A stretch of DNA of 60,247 nt from Pedobacter soli (GTDB lineage: Bacteria > Bacteroidota > Bacteroidia > Sphingobacteriales > Sphingobacteriaceae), in the NCBI RefSeq assembly GCF_900101435.1, contig NZ_FMZH01000020.1:1-60247 (forward strand), in the 5' to 3' direction. Positions 42,177-50,528 of the stretch are shown piece by piece. A program made the position numbers and the translations under genes. Under the pieces are notes generated by a model. It saw nothing but the letters and a program-made list of their open reading frames with translations. It was not told the DNA's origin and searched no databases. Position 1 is the stretch's first letter. The number at the start of each line of letters is the position of its first letter.

Positions 42177-42878
42177 ATGAACATTATAATTACAGGTGCA
42201 AGTAGCGGTATCGGTTTCGAAGCTGCTTTAGAATTTAGCTTACAGAAAGAAAACAAGATTGTTGCCATTGCCCGTTCGGCAGATAAATTGCGTAAACTCT
42301 TAGAAATTGCAAAGGGCATTAACCCCGATTGTACACTTTTACCTGTTGAGTTCGATATTGTAAACGATGATTACGCAGCATTGGTTCCCTTTTTAAAAGA
42401 GCGTTTAGGTAACATAGATATACTCATTAACAACGCAGGTGCTTTGGTTAATAAACCCTTTTTAGAAACTACCGAGGTTGACCTGGGCGAAATGCTGCAA
42501 AGCAACGTAATTTCTCATTTCAGGATGATCCAGAATGTACTCCCCTTAATGCAAAGCGGAAGCCACATTGTAAATATCGGCAGTATGGGTGGTTTTCAGG
42601 GCAGCGTTAAATTCCCTGGCCTTTCGGCCTACTCTGCCAGTAAAGCAGCATTACATACCCTTACCGAATGCTTAGCCTTCGAACTGGCCGAAACAGGTAT
42701 CAAAATCAATTGCCTCGCCCTGGGTTCTGCGCAAACCGAAATGCTCGAAACTGCTTTTCCAGGCTATCAAAGTCCGGTTATGGCTTTCGAAATGGGCAAA
42801 TATGTATGCGATTTTGCTAAAACAGGACATAAATTCTTTAACGGAAAAATTTTACCGGTAGCAGTAACTACTCCATAA
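42177..42878 (+). CDS. SDR family oxidoreductase
   Basis: 233 residues. TGASSGIGFEAALEF (7-21) for NAD(P) binding, INNAGA at about 87-92, IGSMGG and Y-x-x-x-K in YSASKAALHTL. It is a classical short-chain dehydrogenase; the C terminus lacks the usual extended substrate loop, so the enzyme is on the short side. Substrate unknown. DUF4870 gene follows after 41 bases. Confidence 0.88.
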   Translation: MNIIITGASSGIGFEAALEFSLQKENKIVAIARSADKLRKLLEIAKGINPDCTLLPVEFDIVNDDYAALVPFLKERLGNIDILINNAGALVNKPFLETTEVDLGEMLQSNVISHFRMIQNVLPLMQSGSHIVNIGSMGGFQGSVKFPGLSAYSASKAALHTLTECLAFELAETGIKINCLALGSAQTEMLETAFPGYQSPVMAFEMGKYVCDFAKTGHKFFNGKILPVAVTTP

Positions 42879-42919
42879 GTTATTATTTTTTAGTAATTTA
42901 CATTAAAAACTAAAAATCT

Positions 42920-43294
42920 ATGGAAACAAATACCCCTTTCAGCACAGCCGACAGCGGAAAAAATGCGGCAATTGTAAGCTATTTCTGGTTTATTGGCTGG
43001 CTTATAGCCTATTTTGCCATGTATAAAGATAACCAGACCGAATTAAGCAGGTATCATTTAAAGCAAACACTGTTGTTTCATTTGGTATCAACTGTATTGA
43101 GTTGGGGGTTAAGTTTATTCCTGATTCCTCTACTGTTTACCACAGGCTTCGAAACAGGTATTTATATTCTCCGCATTATACAAATCGGGCTTTTTGTACT
43201 GTGGATTATTGGCTTAATTGGTGCTGCACAGGGTGAGAAAAAAGCCATCCCATTAATTGGCGATCGGGCTCAAACCATGTTCCCTGGTATTTAA
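42920..43294 (+). CDS. DUF4870 family membrane protein
   Basis: 124 residues, three hydrophobic segments (about 17-35, 48-75 and 80-103), with KNAAIVSYFWFIGWLIAYF and RYHLKQTLLFHLV, the latter the conserved R(Y/F)HxxQ(S/T)LL element of DUF4870/Tic20-like proteins. The function is unknown. Inner membrane. Confidence 0.8.
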   Translation: METNTPFSTADSGKNAAIVSYFWFIGWLIAYFAMYKDNQTELSRYHLKQTLLFHLVSTVLSWGLSLFLIPLLFTTGFETGIYILRIIQIGLFVLWIIGLIGAAQGEKKAIPLIGDRAQTMFPGI

Positions 43295-43409
43295 CCGAAC
43301 CAAATATATGAATTGGAGTCTGGGTAAAATTATCCAGACTTTTTTGTTTCCACTCATTTTCAACATTTTAATGGCCTTTAGATATTTTTTATATCTTTGG
43401 CACCAGCAT

Positions 43410-43955
43410 ATGAAGAAAATAATAGTCCCGATTTTGTTTTTCATTTTGTCTGCTACCGCAGGAAAAGCCCAAACAGTAATACCGGCCCAATATCAGGAGC
43501 TGGTTAAAAAGCTGGTTGCCAGCCTCCCAAAAGAAAATAAATCAACTAATAAGGATCCTGAGAAACAAACCGAGAGTTTGATCGATTTTGCCAAAAGTAT
43601 GCTTGGCATTCCCTATCGTTATGCCACCAGCAATCCAAAAGTTGGTTTCGATTGTTCGGGCTTTGTGAGTTATGTATTCAGCAATTTTGGCTTTAAGGTA
43701 CCCCGATCATCAAGAGAGTTTAGCTATACCGGTACAGAAACTACACTCGAAAATGCCAAAGTTGGCGATGTATTGATATTTACCGGCAGTAACTCGCGCA
43801 TTAGAAGAATTGGCCATGTAGGCATTATTTATTCTATTGATGAGAATGGGATTAAATTTATCCACGCCTCGTCAGGCAAGGCTCACGGCGTAACCATTAC
43901 CGATTTTAACGGGCACTATAAAAACCGTTTCATGAAAGTGGTGAGTATACTTTAA
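43410..43955 (+). CDS. NlpC/P60 (C40) family cell-wall peptidase, secreted
   Basis: 181 residues from the ATG at 43410, which gives the signal peptide MKKIIVPILFFILSATAGKAQ. A longer reading from 43257 would overlap the DUF4870 gene. Catalytic residues: C82 in GFDCSGFVSYVF, His in RIGHVGIIY and a second His in KFIHASSG. C40 enzymes cut peptidoglycan stem peptides, often between D-Glu and the diamino acid. It is probably periplasmic and used in wall turnover. Confidence 0.88.
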   Translation: MKKIIVPILFFILSATAGKAQTVIPAQYQELVKKLVASLPKENKSTNKDPEKQTESLIDFAKSMLGIPYRYATSNPKVGFDCSGFVSYVFSNFGFKVPRSSREFSYTGTETTLENAKVGDVLIFTGSNSRIRRIGHVGIIYSIDENGIKFIHASSGKAHGVTITDFNGHYKNRFMKVVSIL

Positions 43956-44040
43956 ATGATTGAATAAATTGCCGACTTAAAACAAACATTAAATCCTTCC
44001 AACATTAAAACGTTACAATGTTTAATTCCGCTTTAAAGAG

Positions 44041-44646
44041 TTACTTCTGATATTTCCACATCCTGCTCTTACCCTCTCCTATCCATTCAACAGCGGTTGC
44101 TAACCTTTTTAAGCGGGTGGCTTCAGTTTTGGCTTCTTCGAGCCACAGTACATAATCTTTTTTGTTCGATGGACTAAAGTTCTGAAAAACGGCAAGCGCT
44201 CTTGGGTCTTCACTTAGGGCATCGATAAAATATTCAGGTACAACTAGTTCTTTTTTCTCAGTTGGCTTTAGCTTTGCTGGTAATTTAACATTATCCTCAT
44301 TGAGCTTAATCGCTTGCTGAATGTAGGCAATCAGGATCTCATCAGCAGGCAGGTCATCAAAAGAGGTAATTCTGCCCAAACCACCCATAGCATCTCCTTT
44401 ATCTTTGAAAATACCATATTCATCCTCCATGATAGAAGCTTTCCAAAAACCGAAAACACAATGGTGCTTAAAGGCCGCCATCTGGCATACAATACCCTTA
44501 TAATCGAAACTAGGCATACCCCATTTTATTTTTTCTTCAATGCGGGCATCGGCCTTATGCACCAGGTTGCGTAAATGATCCAGAATTGGAATCGCAAATT
44601 CGGCCGATTTAATAATGTACTGGTCTACCTGAACAATTGTATACAT
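44041..44646 (-). CDS. DUF1801 / YdeI-OmdA family protein
   Basis: 201 residues, soluble. The N-terminal half matches DUF1801 (HLRNLVHKADARIEEKIKWGMPSFDYKG with VFGFWKASIM). The C-terminal part (PEYFIDALSEDPRALAVFQNFSPSNKKDYVLWLEEAKTEATRLKRL) is the YdeI/OmpD-associated OmdA domain. Relatives are linked to peptide resistance or stress in other bacteria, but the biochemical role is unknown. Confidence 0.82.
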   Translation of the reverse strand: MYTIVQVDQYIIKSAEFAIPILDHLRNLVHKADARIEEKIKWGMPSFDYKGIVCQMAAFKHHCVFGFWKASIMEDEYGIFKDKGDAMGGLGRITSFDDLPADEILIAYIQQAIKLNEDNVKLPAKLKPTEKKELVVPEYFIDALSEDPRALAVFQNFSPSNKKDYVLWLEEAKTEATRLKRLATAVEWIGEGKSRMWKYQK

Positions 44647-44668
44647 AGCTTAAAGTCTTAAACTAAAT

Positions 44669-45556
44669 TTAAAGCAAAACAATTTTTAAAGCAAATTCTA
44701 CATCGCCATTATTTAAAAACTTTTTGGCAAGTTCATGCAGTTCACGTTCACGGTTTGTGGCGTCACCAATGGTAGCATCAAGCACTTCCTTAACTTCTGC
44801 ATGGTTGCTAATCAAATCAACAGCTTCATCACTGGGTAAAACCTCTACATTACCCAACATGCCTAGATCATTACCTGTTAATACTTTTGAATAACGCACC
44901 GCATGAGGCAAACTATCTACACCGATTCCCAATTTAGCCAGGGGTTTTGCCACTTTAAACAAATTATTGGCGGTTACCCTGCAATACCAGTCGCCTCCCA
45001 AACGGGCTACCAAATCTATTTTCTGCTGGTCTATTTTCCCGTCGGCATCTAAAATGGCTTCATTAATGTGTATGCGTTTAATCTCCGCCAGAATGAGGTT
45101 TCCGGCACCATGACTATCGCCCAATGCAATTACCTCATTTACCAGGCATTCGAACTGAACCGGCGCTTCAGCCACACGCGGAGGTTGCACCAGATCAGAT
45201 TTTAACATGGTAAAACCTGCCTTTTCAAATTCGTTTACACCTTTGGCATACTCGGTACTGGCTAAACTCATTTGCTGTACCATATCGTAGTTAACAATGT
45301 TGATTACACATTCTTTAACCTCGAGCACATTTTCTAAAGTATGCTTAGTGGTATTATCACGCACGCGCCTTGAAGGTGAAAAAACACAAATCGGCGGATT
45401 AGTGCTAAACATATTAAAGAAACTGAAAGGACTTAAATTAATATTCCCTTCGGCATCGATCGTAGATGCAAAGCAAATCGGTCGTGGCGCAATGGCGTAC
45501 TGCAGATAGTTTTGCAGTTGTACGGGGGTTAAATCGGAGGTATTTAAAGTTAGCAC
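44669..45556 (-). CDS. flavin reductase family protein (FMN-binding split barrel)
   Basis: 295 residues starting with GTG at 45556 (no in-frame ATG before the first conserved motif). The flavin-reductase-like core is YAIAPRPICFASTIDAEGNINLSPFSFFNMFSTNPPICVFSPS, with ECVINIVNYDMVQQM and HIVNEVIALGD-like positions after it. Such proteins bind FMN and may supply reduced flavin or act as oxidoreductases. Position near the aromatic pathway genes is suggestive only. Confidence 0.82.
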   Translation of the reverse strand: MLTLNTSDLTPVQLQNYLQYAIAPRPICFASTIDAEGNINLSPFSFFNMFSTNPPICVFSPSRRVRDNTTKHTLENVLEVKECVINIVNYDMVQQMSLASTEYAKGVNEFEKAGFTMLKSDLVQPPRVAEAPVQFECLVNEVIALGDSHGAGNLILAEIKRIHINEAILDADGKIDQQKIDLVARLGGDWYCRVTANNLFKVAKPLAKLGIGVDSLPHAVRYSKVLTGNDLGMLGNVEVLPSDEAVDLISNHAEVKEVLDATIGDATNRERELHELAKKFLNNGDVEFALKIVLL

Positions 45557-45574
45557 AAGTAAAAAAATTGTTTA

Positions 45575-45625
45575 TATAATGTTGGAAGGTTCAAATGTTG
45601 GAAAGTTGGAATGTTTTGGGTGCAC
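45575..45625. repeat. degenerate repeat tract (ATGTTGGAAxGTT type)
   Basis: Three imperfect copies of a 10-16 base unit ATGTTGGAAGGTTCAA / ATGTTGGAAAGTTGGA / ATGTTTTGGG lie upstream of the flavin reductase gene. The reverse complement (TTCCAACATT, CATTCCAACTTT) matches the tracts at 43984-44028, 46171-46232 and 49264-49310. Confidence 0.5.
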
Positions 45626-45676
45626 CTGGCGAAAAGCTAAAAATAGCAAGTTTAAAAACAGTTTAATAAAAAGCAC

Positions 45677-46084
45677 TTAAATGGAGTTATTTCTCTTCTT
45701 AAGTGCTTTCTTTTTCTGTTCAAAATCCTTTAAATAATCGATGAAACGTTTAGTTTTAGCCGAAAATTCGATGCATTTTTCGTAAAGTAACTTATAATCT
45801 GTAGTGCTGAGTTTCCCCGCCTCTTCCAGAATAATCAGTTTATTTCGAAACTCACCTGACGATCCTTTTGCATATACAAGAACCCGAATAAAGTCGGCGT
45901 TATTGTTATATTCAAAGCCTTCTGCAACATTATCCGACATTGACATGGCAGCTCTGCGAAACTGATCTTTTAAACCAAAATCAGATTTCATAGGCTCTAT
46001 ATCCGAAATCCGGTAAGCTTCAACGCCAATCTGCTTAGCCAATTGCCATATTTCTAAATCCTCAAACCGCTCAACCTTTGCCAT
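45677..46084 (-). CDS. four-helix bundle protein (23S rRNA intervening-sequence type)
   Basis: 135 residues. FEDLEIWQLAKQI at the start, then FGLKDQFRRAAMSMSDNVAEGFEY and GSSGEFRNKLIILEEAG are the hallmark phrases of this family, first found in intervening sequences of 23S rRNA genes but also common as stand-alone genes. No rRNA is nearby. The function is unknown. A lysine-rich tail ends the protein. Confidence 0.9.
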   Translation of the reverse strand: MAKVERFEDLEIWQLAKQIGVEAYRISDIEPMKSDFGLKDQFRRAAMSMSDNVAEGFEYNNNADFIRVLVYAKGSSGEFRNKLIILEEAGKLSTTDYKLLYEKCIEFSAKTKRFIDYLKDFEQKKKALKKRNNSI

Positions 46085-46170
46085 TTATATAATTTTTAAT
46101 TAAATATATAAATTTGGCTTAAAGTACAGGTCTTATGTTTTAAAGCATTTCGATTCCAGCTATGCAATTT

Positions 46171-46229
46171 GCAACATTAAAACATTCCAACGTTAAAACG
46201 TTTCAACTATTTATTAAAAAACGTTTCAA
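46171..46229. repeat. degenerate repeat tract (ACATTAAAACATTCCAACGTT type)
   Basis: Copies of CAACATTAAAACATTCCAAC, GTTAAAACGTTTCAACTATT and AACGTTTCAACTATTTTTTC lie directly after the FAH stop. Related to tracts at 5058-5098, 43984-44028 and 49264-49310. Confidence 0.5.
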
Positions 46230-47225
46230 CTATTTTTTCAACGCAAGTATCGAAAAATCAGTATCAGCTTTCGTAATTCTATTGGTTAATGCACCCAATC
46301 CGGTAATTTCCATTTCTACTACATCACCTGGTTGCAACCATTGTACTTTGTAGTTCGGATCGTTAAGCAAACCTGTGCCGTTTAACTCTAAGAAACAGCC
46401 TGTGCCTACTGTACCAGAACCAATTACATCTCCTGGAAGAATATCTACCCCATAGGCACAACGCTCAATAATTTCTGCAAAAGTCCAGTCCATATCGGCG
46501 GCATTTCCTCTCGAAACTTCGATACCATTTACCCTGCAGGTCATTTTTAAATCGTAAGTATTACCAACATGACCTTCTTTTGCAGGCACTTTATAAGGCA
46601 ACAATTCATCAGGTGTTACCAGCCATGGGCCAATAACTGTCGAAAAATCTTTTCCTTTGGCCGGGCCCAGGTTTAAAAGCATTTCTTCCATTTGCAAAGT
46701 ACGGGCACTCATATCGTTCATTACCATATAACCGGCAATGTAACTATCGGCCTCGGCAGCAGTTATATTCCTGCCCTTTTTACCAATAACTACGGCAATT
46801 TCCAATTCAAAATCGAGTTTATCAAAATGATCGGGCATGCATTCAATTTCGCCTGTTCCCTGGATGGCATTATGATTGGTAAAATAGAAAATCGGATATT
46901 CATCAAACTGAGGGATCATATCAACCTTCCTGTTTCTGCGGGCTGCAGCAACATGCTGTCTGAAAGCGTATCCATCACGACAGCTGGTAGGGTGCGGAAC
47001 CGGAGCCAAAAGCTCATAAAAAATTTCTTCCTTGGCCTGTAAACTGCCTTCTTTTATCTGGTCGTCTACCCTTTTAGCCCTCTCCATCAACACTTCGCCG
47101 CCATGCAAAAACTCGTTCATATTATCTGGCAACAGCTTATCGCAGCTGTTCAGGTTATAAATATGTCCGTTTATAAATATGCCAAGATGCTCTCTGTCTT
47201 CGGTTTTATAGGATACTAATTTCAT
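46230..47225 (-). CDS. fumarylacetoacetate hydrolase family protein
   Basis: 331 residues. In tyrosine degradation, fumarylacetoacetase splits fumarylacetoacetate to fumarate and acetoacetate. The FAH fold is shown by PTSCRDGYAFRQHV, FYFTNHNAIQGTGEIECMPDHFDKLDFELEIAVVIGKKGRN (metal-site Glu residues), MNDMSARTLQ, GKDFSTVIGPWLVTPDEL and PGDVIGSGTVGTGC. Proximity to hmgA and hppD supports the pathway role, although FAH-family members also act on other acylpyruvates. It is transcribed away from hmgA. Confidence 0.87.
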   Translation of the reverse strand: MKLVSYKTEDREHLGIFINGHIYNLNSCDKLLPDNMNEFLHGGEVLMERAKRVDDQIKEGSLQAKEEIFYELLAPVPHPTSCRDGYAFRQHVAAARRNRKVDMIPQFDEYPIFYFTNHNAIQGTGEIECMPDHFDKLDFELEIAVVIGKKGRNITAAEADSYIAGYMVMNDMSARTLQMEEMLLNLGPAKGKDFSTVIGPWLVTPDELLPYKVPAKEGHVGNTYDLKMTCRVNGIEVSRGNAADMDWTFAEIIERCAYGVDILPGDVIGSGTVGTGCFLELNGTGLLNDPNYKVQWLQPGDVVEMEITGLGALTNRITKADTDFSILALKK

Positions 47226-47248
47226 ATATCATTTGGTTAAATACCCGA

Positions 47249-47256
47249 CAAAGCTA
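47249..47256 (-). promoter_or_regulatory. TAGCTTTG promoter -7 element upstream of the FAH gene
   Basis: On the minus strand an exact TAnnTTTG match lies 23 bases before the FAH ATG. A TTG occurs just upstream but too close for a standard -33 box. Confidence 0.4.
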
Positions 47257-47292
47257 AGCAATTAGGCTGCTCAAAATAAAATTTAAGCGCTA

Positions 47293-47763
47293 TTATTTTA
47301 TTGCAGTATACTTTTGAAGGTTCGGTTTGATTAGCGGAAAATCTTTTGCTTCCAGCTGTTTATAATATTTTTTGTTAGCAAAAAGTTCGCCAATAAGTAA
47401 ACCTCCGGCCACTCCGGCGGGCACTCCTGCAGCAATGAGCAGAAACGATTCGGCAAGCTTATCGCTTGTTGCACCCAGCACAAAAAAGGTTAAACCACCC
47501 GCAATAGCCAAAGGAGCTACAATACCCCTGCGGTGAATATACAATGCAGAAATGCTATCGGCACTTAATTTTACAGTATCTCTGCGATTTTTAATTAACG
47601 TTAACCCATCATCATAGGCTGCATAAAACAATCCACGGGTTACCTTTCCTTTACGATCAACTATTTTAATTTTATATTTTGCTTTTGGTGTTGAATGCTG
47701 TTGTTGCGCAAAACTGCCAAAAGCAAAGGCCAGGCAGCAGAGGATCGTAAGAATAAATTTCAT
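47293..47763 (-). CDS. hypothetical exported or membrane protein
   Basis: 156 residues. Signal peptide MKFILTILCCLAFAFGSFAQ, then a basic segment (KYKIKIVDRKGKVTRGLFYAAYDDGLTLIKN) that looks like a small beta-barrel domain, then two glycine/alanine-rich hydrophobic segments (about 93-110 and 118-135). I do not recognise a named family. It ends 67 bases before the FAH start on the same strand, so the two may share a transcript. Confidence 0.7.
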   Translation of the reverse strand: MKFILTILCCLAFAFGSFAQQQHSTPKAKYKIKIVDRKGKVTRGLFYAAYDDGLTLIKNRRDTVKLSADSISALYIHRRGIVAPLAIAGGLTFFVLGATSDKLAESFLLIAAGVPAGVAGGLLIGELFANKKYYKQLEAKDFPLIKPNLQKYTAIK

Positions 47764-47845
47764 GTGCGGGAGATTTGTTGAGTTATTAAAGGTAATTAAA
47801 ATTTCAAATTTTAAATAAAATACTTACCTTGGCTGCGTTAAAACT

Positions 47846-47947
47846 ATGATCTTAAAAGCATTACATATTACTTTAGTAAACGACGCAATTGCGGCCCGTC
47901 GCTATAAGATGCTATCCAAGCTGATCATGGCTCAGTATTCTCTGTAA
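47846..47947 (+). CDS. possible 33-codon small ORF upstream of hmgA
   Basis: ATG at 47846 opens a frame of 33 codons ending at TAA 47945-47947: MILKALHITL, then VNDAIAARRYKML and SKLIMAQYSL. A TACCTTGG box (near-match to TAnnTTTG) lies at about 47825-47832. No ribosome site is evident, but this is usual in the group. It lies between the divergent FAH and hmgA operons. It may be chance; I cannot show conservation. Confidence 0.3.
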   Translation: MILKALHITLVNDAIAARRYKMLSKLIMAQYSL

Positions 47948-48039
47948 TTTATCCCCCCTTTCTTTTTTTTAATTGAAACGCATTGCCGTTTGAATTGTTT
48001 ATTTCTTAGGATTTTTTTCTAACCATAACATCATATATT

Positions 48040-49200
48040 ATGCCTGTTTATCATAAATTGGGGCAGATTCCAGCTAAGCGACACACGGTTTTTCGCAAAC
48101 CCGACGGGAATCTCTATGCCGAAGAATTGGTATCAACCGAAGGTTTTTCGAGTGTGTATTCGCTGGTTTATCACTGTCACCCGCCAACAATTGTAAAACA
48201 TCTGGGCGAACCTTATAGTGTTGAGCCAAAAATTGCCCGTGCAAAGCACCTGAAACATACCAGCTTAATTGGTTTCAACATTAAACCGGAAGATGATTTT
48301 CTAAAAAGCAGAAAGCCGGTTTTGGTCAATAACGATTTGCATATCGTTCTGGCGGCACCTAAAAAATCAATGACAGATTATTTCTACAAAAATAGCCAGG
48401 CTGATGAAATGATCTTTATCCATGAGGGTACCGGTAAGCTGAAAACCGGCTTTGGCGAAATCAAGTTTGGTTATGGCGATTACCTCATTATTCCCCGTGG
48501 AACCATTTACCAGATGGAATTTGATACTGAAGAAAACCGCCTCTTTATTGTAGAAAGTTTTAGCCCCTTAAGATCACCAAAAAGATACTTAAACCAGTAT
48601 GGCCAGTTAATGGAGCATGCCCCCTATTGCGAACGCGATTTACGCCTGCCTGAAAACCTGCAAACGCATGATGAATATGGCGATTTCAAAGTACTAATTA
48701 AGAAACAGGGACTAATTTATCCCTACACTTATGGCACTCACCCATTCGATTACGTAGGCTGGGATGGTTACCATTACCCTTACGCTTTTTCGATACACGA
48801 TTTTGAGCCCATTACCGGTCGTTTACACCAACCCCCACCCGTCCACCAGACTTTTGAAGGACATAATTTCGTAGTCTGCTCTTTTGTACCACGCAAATAC
48901 GATTACCATCCTGATTCAATCCCCGCACCTTACAACCACAGCAATGTAGATAGCGATGAAGTGTTGTACTATGTGGATGGCGATTTTATGAGTCGCAAAA
49001 GTGTGGTAAAAGGACAAATTACACTTCACCCTGGCGGAATACCTCACGGCCCGCACCCGGGTACTGTAGAAAAATCGATCGGAAAAGAAAAAACCGATGA
49101 GCTGGCCGTAATGATCGATCCTTTTCAGCCTTTAATGATTACCGAAGATGCCCTTGAGATTGAAGACGAAAATTATCATAAGAGCTGGCAGGAAGGGTAA
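48040..49200 (+). CDS. hmgA: homogentisate 1,2-dioxygenase
   Basis: 386 residues; opens the homogentisate ring to maleylacetoacetate using non-haem iron. The double cupin pattern and phrases EELVSTEGFSSVYSLVYHCHPPT, FIHEGTGKLKTGFGE and HGPHPGTVEKSIG are typical. Likely iron ligands are H300, E307 (or D306) and H336. It is shorter than the human enzyme, as usual for the bacterial form. hppD follows on the same strand 117 bases later with repeats in the gap, so cotranscription is possible. Confidence 0.93.
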   Translation: MPVYHKLGQIPAKRHTVFRKPDGNLYAEELVSTEGFSSVYSLVYHCHPPTIVKHLGEPYSVEPKIARAKHLKHTSLIGFNIKPEDDFLKSRKPVLVNNDLHIVLAAPKKSMTDYFYKNSQADEMIFIHEGTGKLKTGFGEIKFGYGDYLIIPRGTIYQMEFDTEENRLFIVESFSPLRSPKRYLNQYGQLMEHAPYCERDLRLPENLQTHDEYGDFKVLIKKQGLIYPYTYGTHPFDYVGWDGYHYPYAFSIHDFEPITGRLHQPPPVHQTFEGHNFVVCSFVPRKYDYHPDSIPAPYNHSNVDSDEVLYYVDGDFMSRKSVVKGQITLHPGGIPHGPHPGTVEKSIGKEKTDELAVMIDPFQPLMITEDALEIEDENYHKSWQEG

Positions 49201-49312
49201 CTGAGTTTGGAGTCTTGAGTCCGAAGTCTTGAGTCCAGAGTCGAATTAGATATAATAATTAACGGTTACACAACATTTAACCTTAAAACATTACAACGTT
49301 TACAACAACAAA
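49201..49312. repeat. degenerate repeat tracts between hmgA and hppD
   Basis: Tract AGTCTTGAGTCCGAAGTC and AGTCCAGAGTC (49207-49241), then ACATTTAACCTTAAAACATT and ACAACGTTTACAAC (49272-49306). These are the same two tract types seen at 4955-5098. Confidence 0.5.
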
Positions 49313-49317
49313 AAATA

Positions 49318-50448
49318 ATGGAAACACAAACATTTGCAGAAAAGATAGCCAAGGCACAGGATTTTTTGCCGATAAATGGAACAGATTACATCGAATTTTA
49401 TGTGGGTAATGCCAAACAAGCTGCACATTATTACAAAACAGCATTTGGTTTTCAGAGCCTGGCTTATGCCGGTCCCGAAACTGGTGTGCGCGACAGGGCT
49501 TCGTATGTATTGCAACAGGGCAAAATCAGGTTGATTTTAACCACCGCATTAAAATCAGACCACCCCATATCAGAACATGTAAAAAAACATGGAGATGGGG
49601 TAAAAGTGCTGGCCCTTTGGGTTGATGATGCCTACAGCGCTTTCGAAGAAACTACCAAACGTGGTGCAAAGCCTTATATGGAGCCTAAAACTTTAACCGA
49701 TGAATATGGTGAGGTAAAAATGAGTGGTATTTATACTTATGGCGAAACCGTACACATGTTTATTGAGCGTAAAAATTATACCGGAACCTTTATGCCAGGT
49801 TACCGTGTATGGGAAAGCGATTATCAACCTGCAGATGCCGGTCTTTTATACATCGATCATTGCGTGGGTAATGTGGGTTGGAACCGCATGAACGAGGCTG
49901 TGCAATGGTATGAAGATGTAATGGGTTTTGTAAATATCCTGTCGTTTGATGATAAACAAATCAATACAGAATACTCGGCCCTGATGAGTAAGGTAATGAG
50001 TAACGGTAATGGCTATTCAAAATTTCCGATTAACGAACCTGCCGAGGGTAAAAAGAAATCGCAGATTGAAGAGTATCTTGAATATTATGAAGGCGAAGGC
50101 GTTCAGCATATTGCGGTTGCCACAAAAGATATTGTTAAAACGGTTAAAGAACTTAAGGCACGTGGCGTAGAGTTTTTAAGTGCCCCGCCAGAAGCTTACT
50201 ACGATATGATGCCCGCCCGTGTAGGTAAAATTGATGAGGAAATTGCCCTTTTAGAAAGCCTTGGTATTTTGGTTGATTGTGATGAAGAAGGTTATTTGTT
50301 ACAGATTTTTACCAAACCGGTTGAAGACAGACCAACCCTTTTCTTCGAAATTATTCAGCGTAAAGGTGCACAAAGCTTTGGGGCAGGTAACTTTAAAGCC
50401 CTTTTCGAATCGTTAGAGCGCGAACAAGAGTTGAGAGGAAACCTGTAA
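49318..50448 (+). CDS. hppD: 4-hydroxyphenylpyruvate dioxygenase
   Basis: 376 residues; converts 4-hydroxyphenylpyruvate to homogentisate. Two glyoxalase-fold halves are visible. Iron ligands H181 in YIDHCVGNVGW, H264 in GVQHIAVAT and E344 in LFFEIIQRKG are all present, as is the C-terminal ERxxEQELRGNL-like helix. Directly downstream of hmgA, whose substrate it makes. A REP-like inverted repeat follows the stop. Confidence 0.95.
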   Translation: METQTFAEKIAKAQDFLPINGTDYIEFYVGNAKQAAHYYKTAFGFQSLAYAGPETGVRDRASYVLQQGKIRLILTTALKSDHPISEHVKKHGDGVKVLALWVDDAYSAFEETTKRGAKPYMEPKTLTDEYGEVKMSGIYTYGETVHMFIERKNYTGTFMPGYRVWESDYQPADAGLLYIDHCVGNVGWNRMNEAVQWYEDVMGFVNILSFDDKQINTEYSALMSKVMSNGNGYSKFPINEPAEGKKKSQIEEYLEYYEGEGVQHIAVATKDIVKTVKELKARGVEFLSAPPEAYYDMMPARVGKIDEEIALLESLGILVDCDEEGYLLQIFTKPVEDRPTLFFEIIQRKGAQSFGAGNFKALFESLEREQELRGNL

Positions 50449-50460
50449 TAACCCATAGGA

Positions 50461-50528
50461 TGTCAACCTGAGCCTGTCGAAGGATCTGCCGAAATTATCT
50501 TAAGCGTTTCGACAGGCTCAACGTGACA
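50461..50528 (+). repeat. REP-like inverted repeat after hppD
   Basis: Arms TGTCAACCTGAGCCTGTCGA (50461-50480) and TCGACAGGCTCAACGTGACA (50509-50528) pair with two or three mismatches around a 28-base loop. This is the widespread CCTGAGCCTGTCGAAGG palindrome type of Bacteroidota; it may act as a terminator for the hmgA-hppD transcript. Confidence 0.7.

Noticed and set aside
43257..43409. 51-codon extension of the NlpC/P60 gene
   Set aside because: It overlaps the DUF4870 gene end, whereas the ATG at 43410 gives a clean signal peptide.
45677..46084. Four-helix bundle gene as part of an rRNA intervening sequence
   Set aside because: There is no 23S rRNA sequence on either side; stand-alone copies are common.
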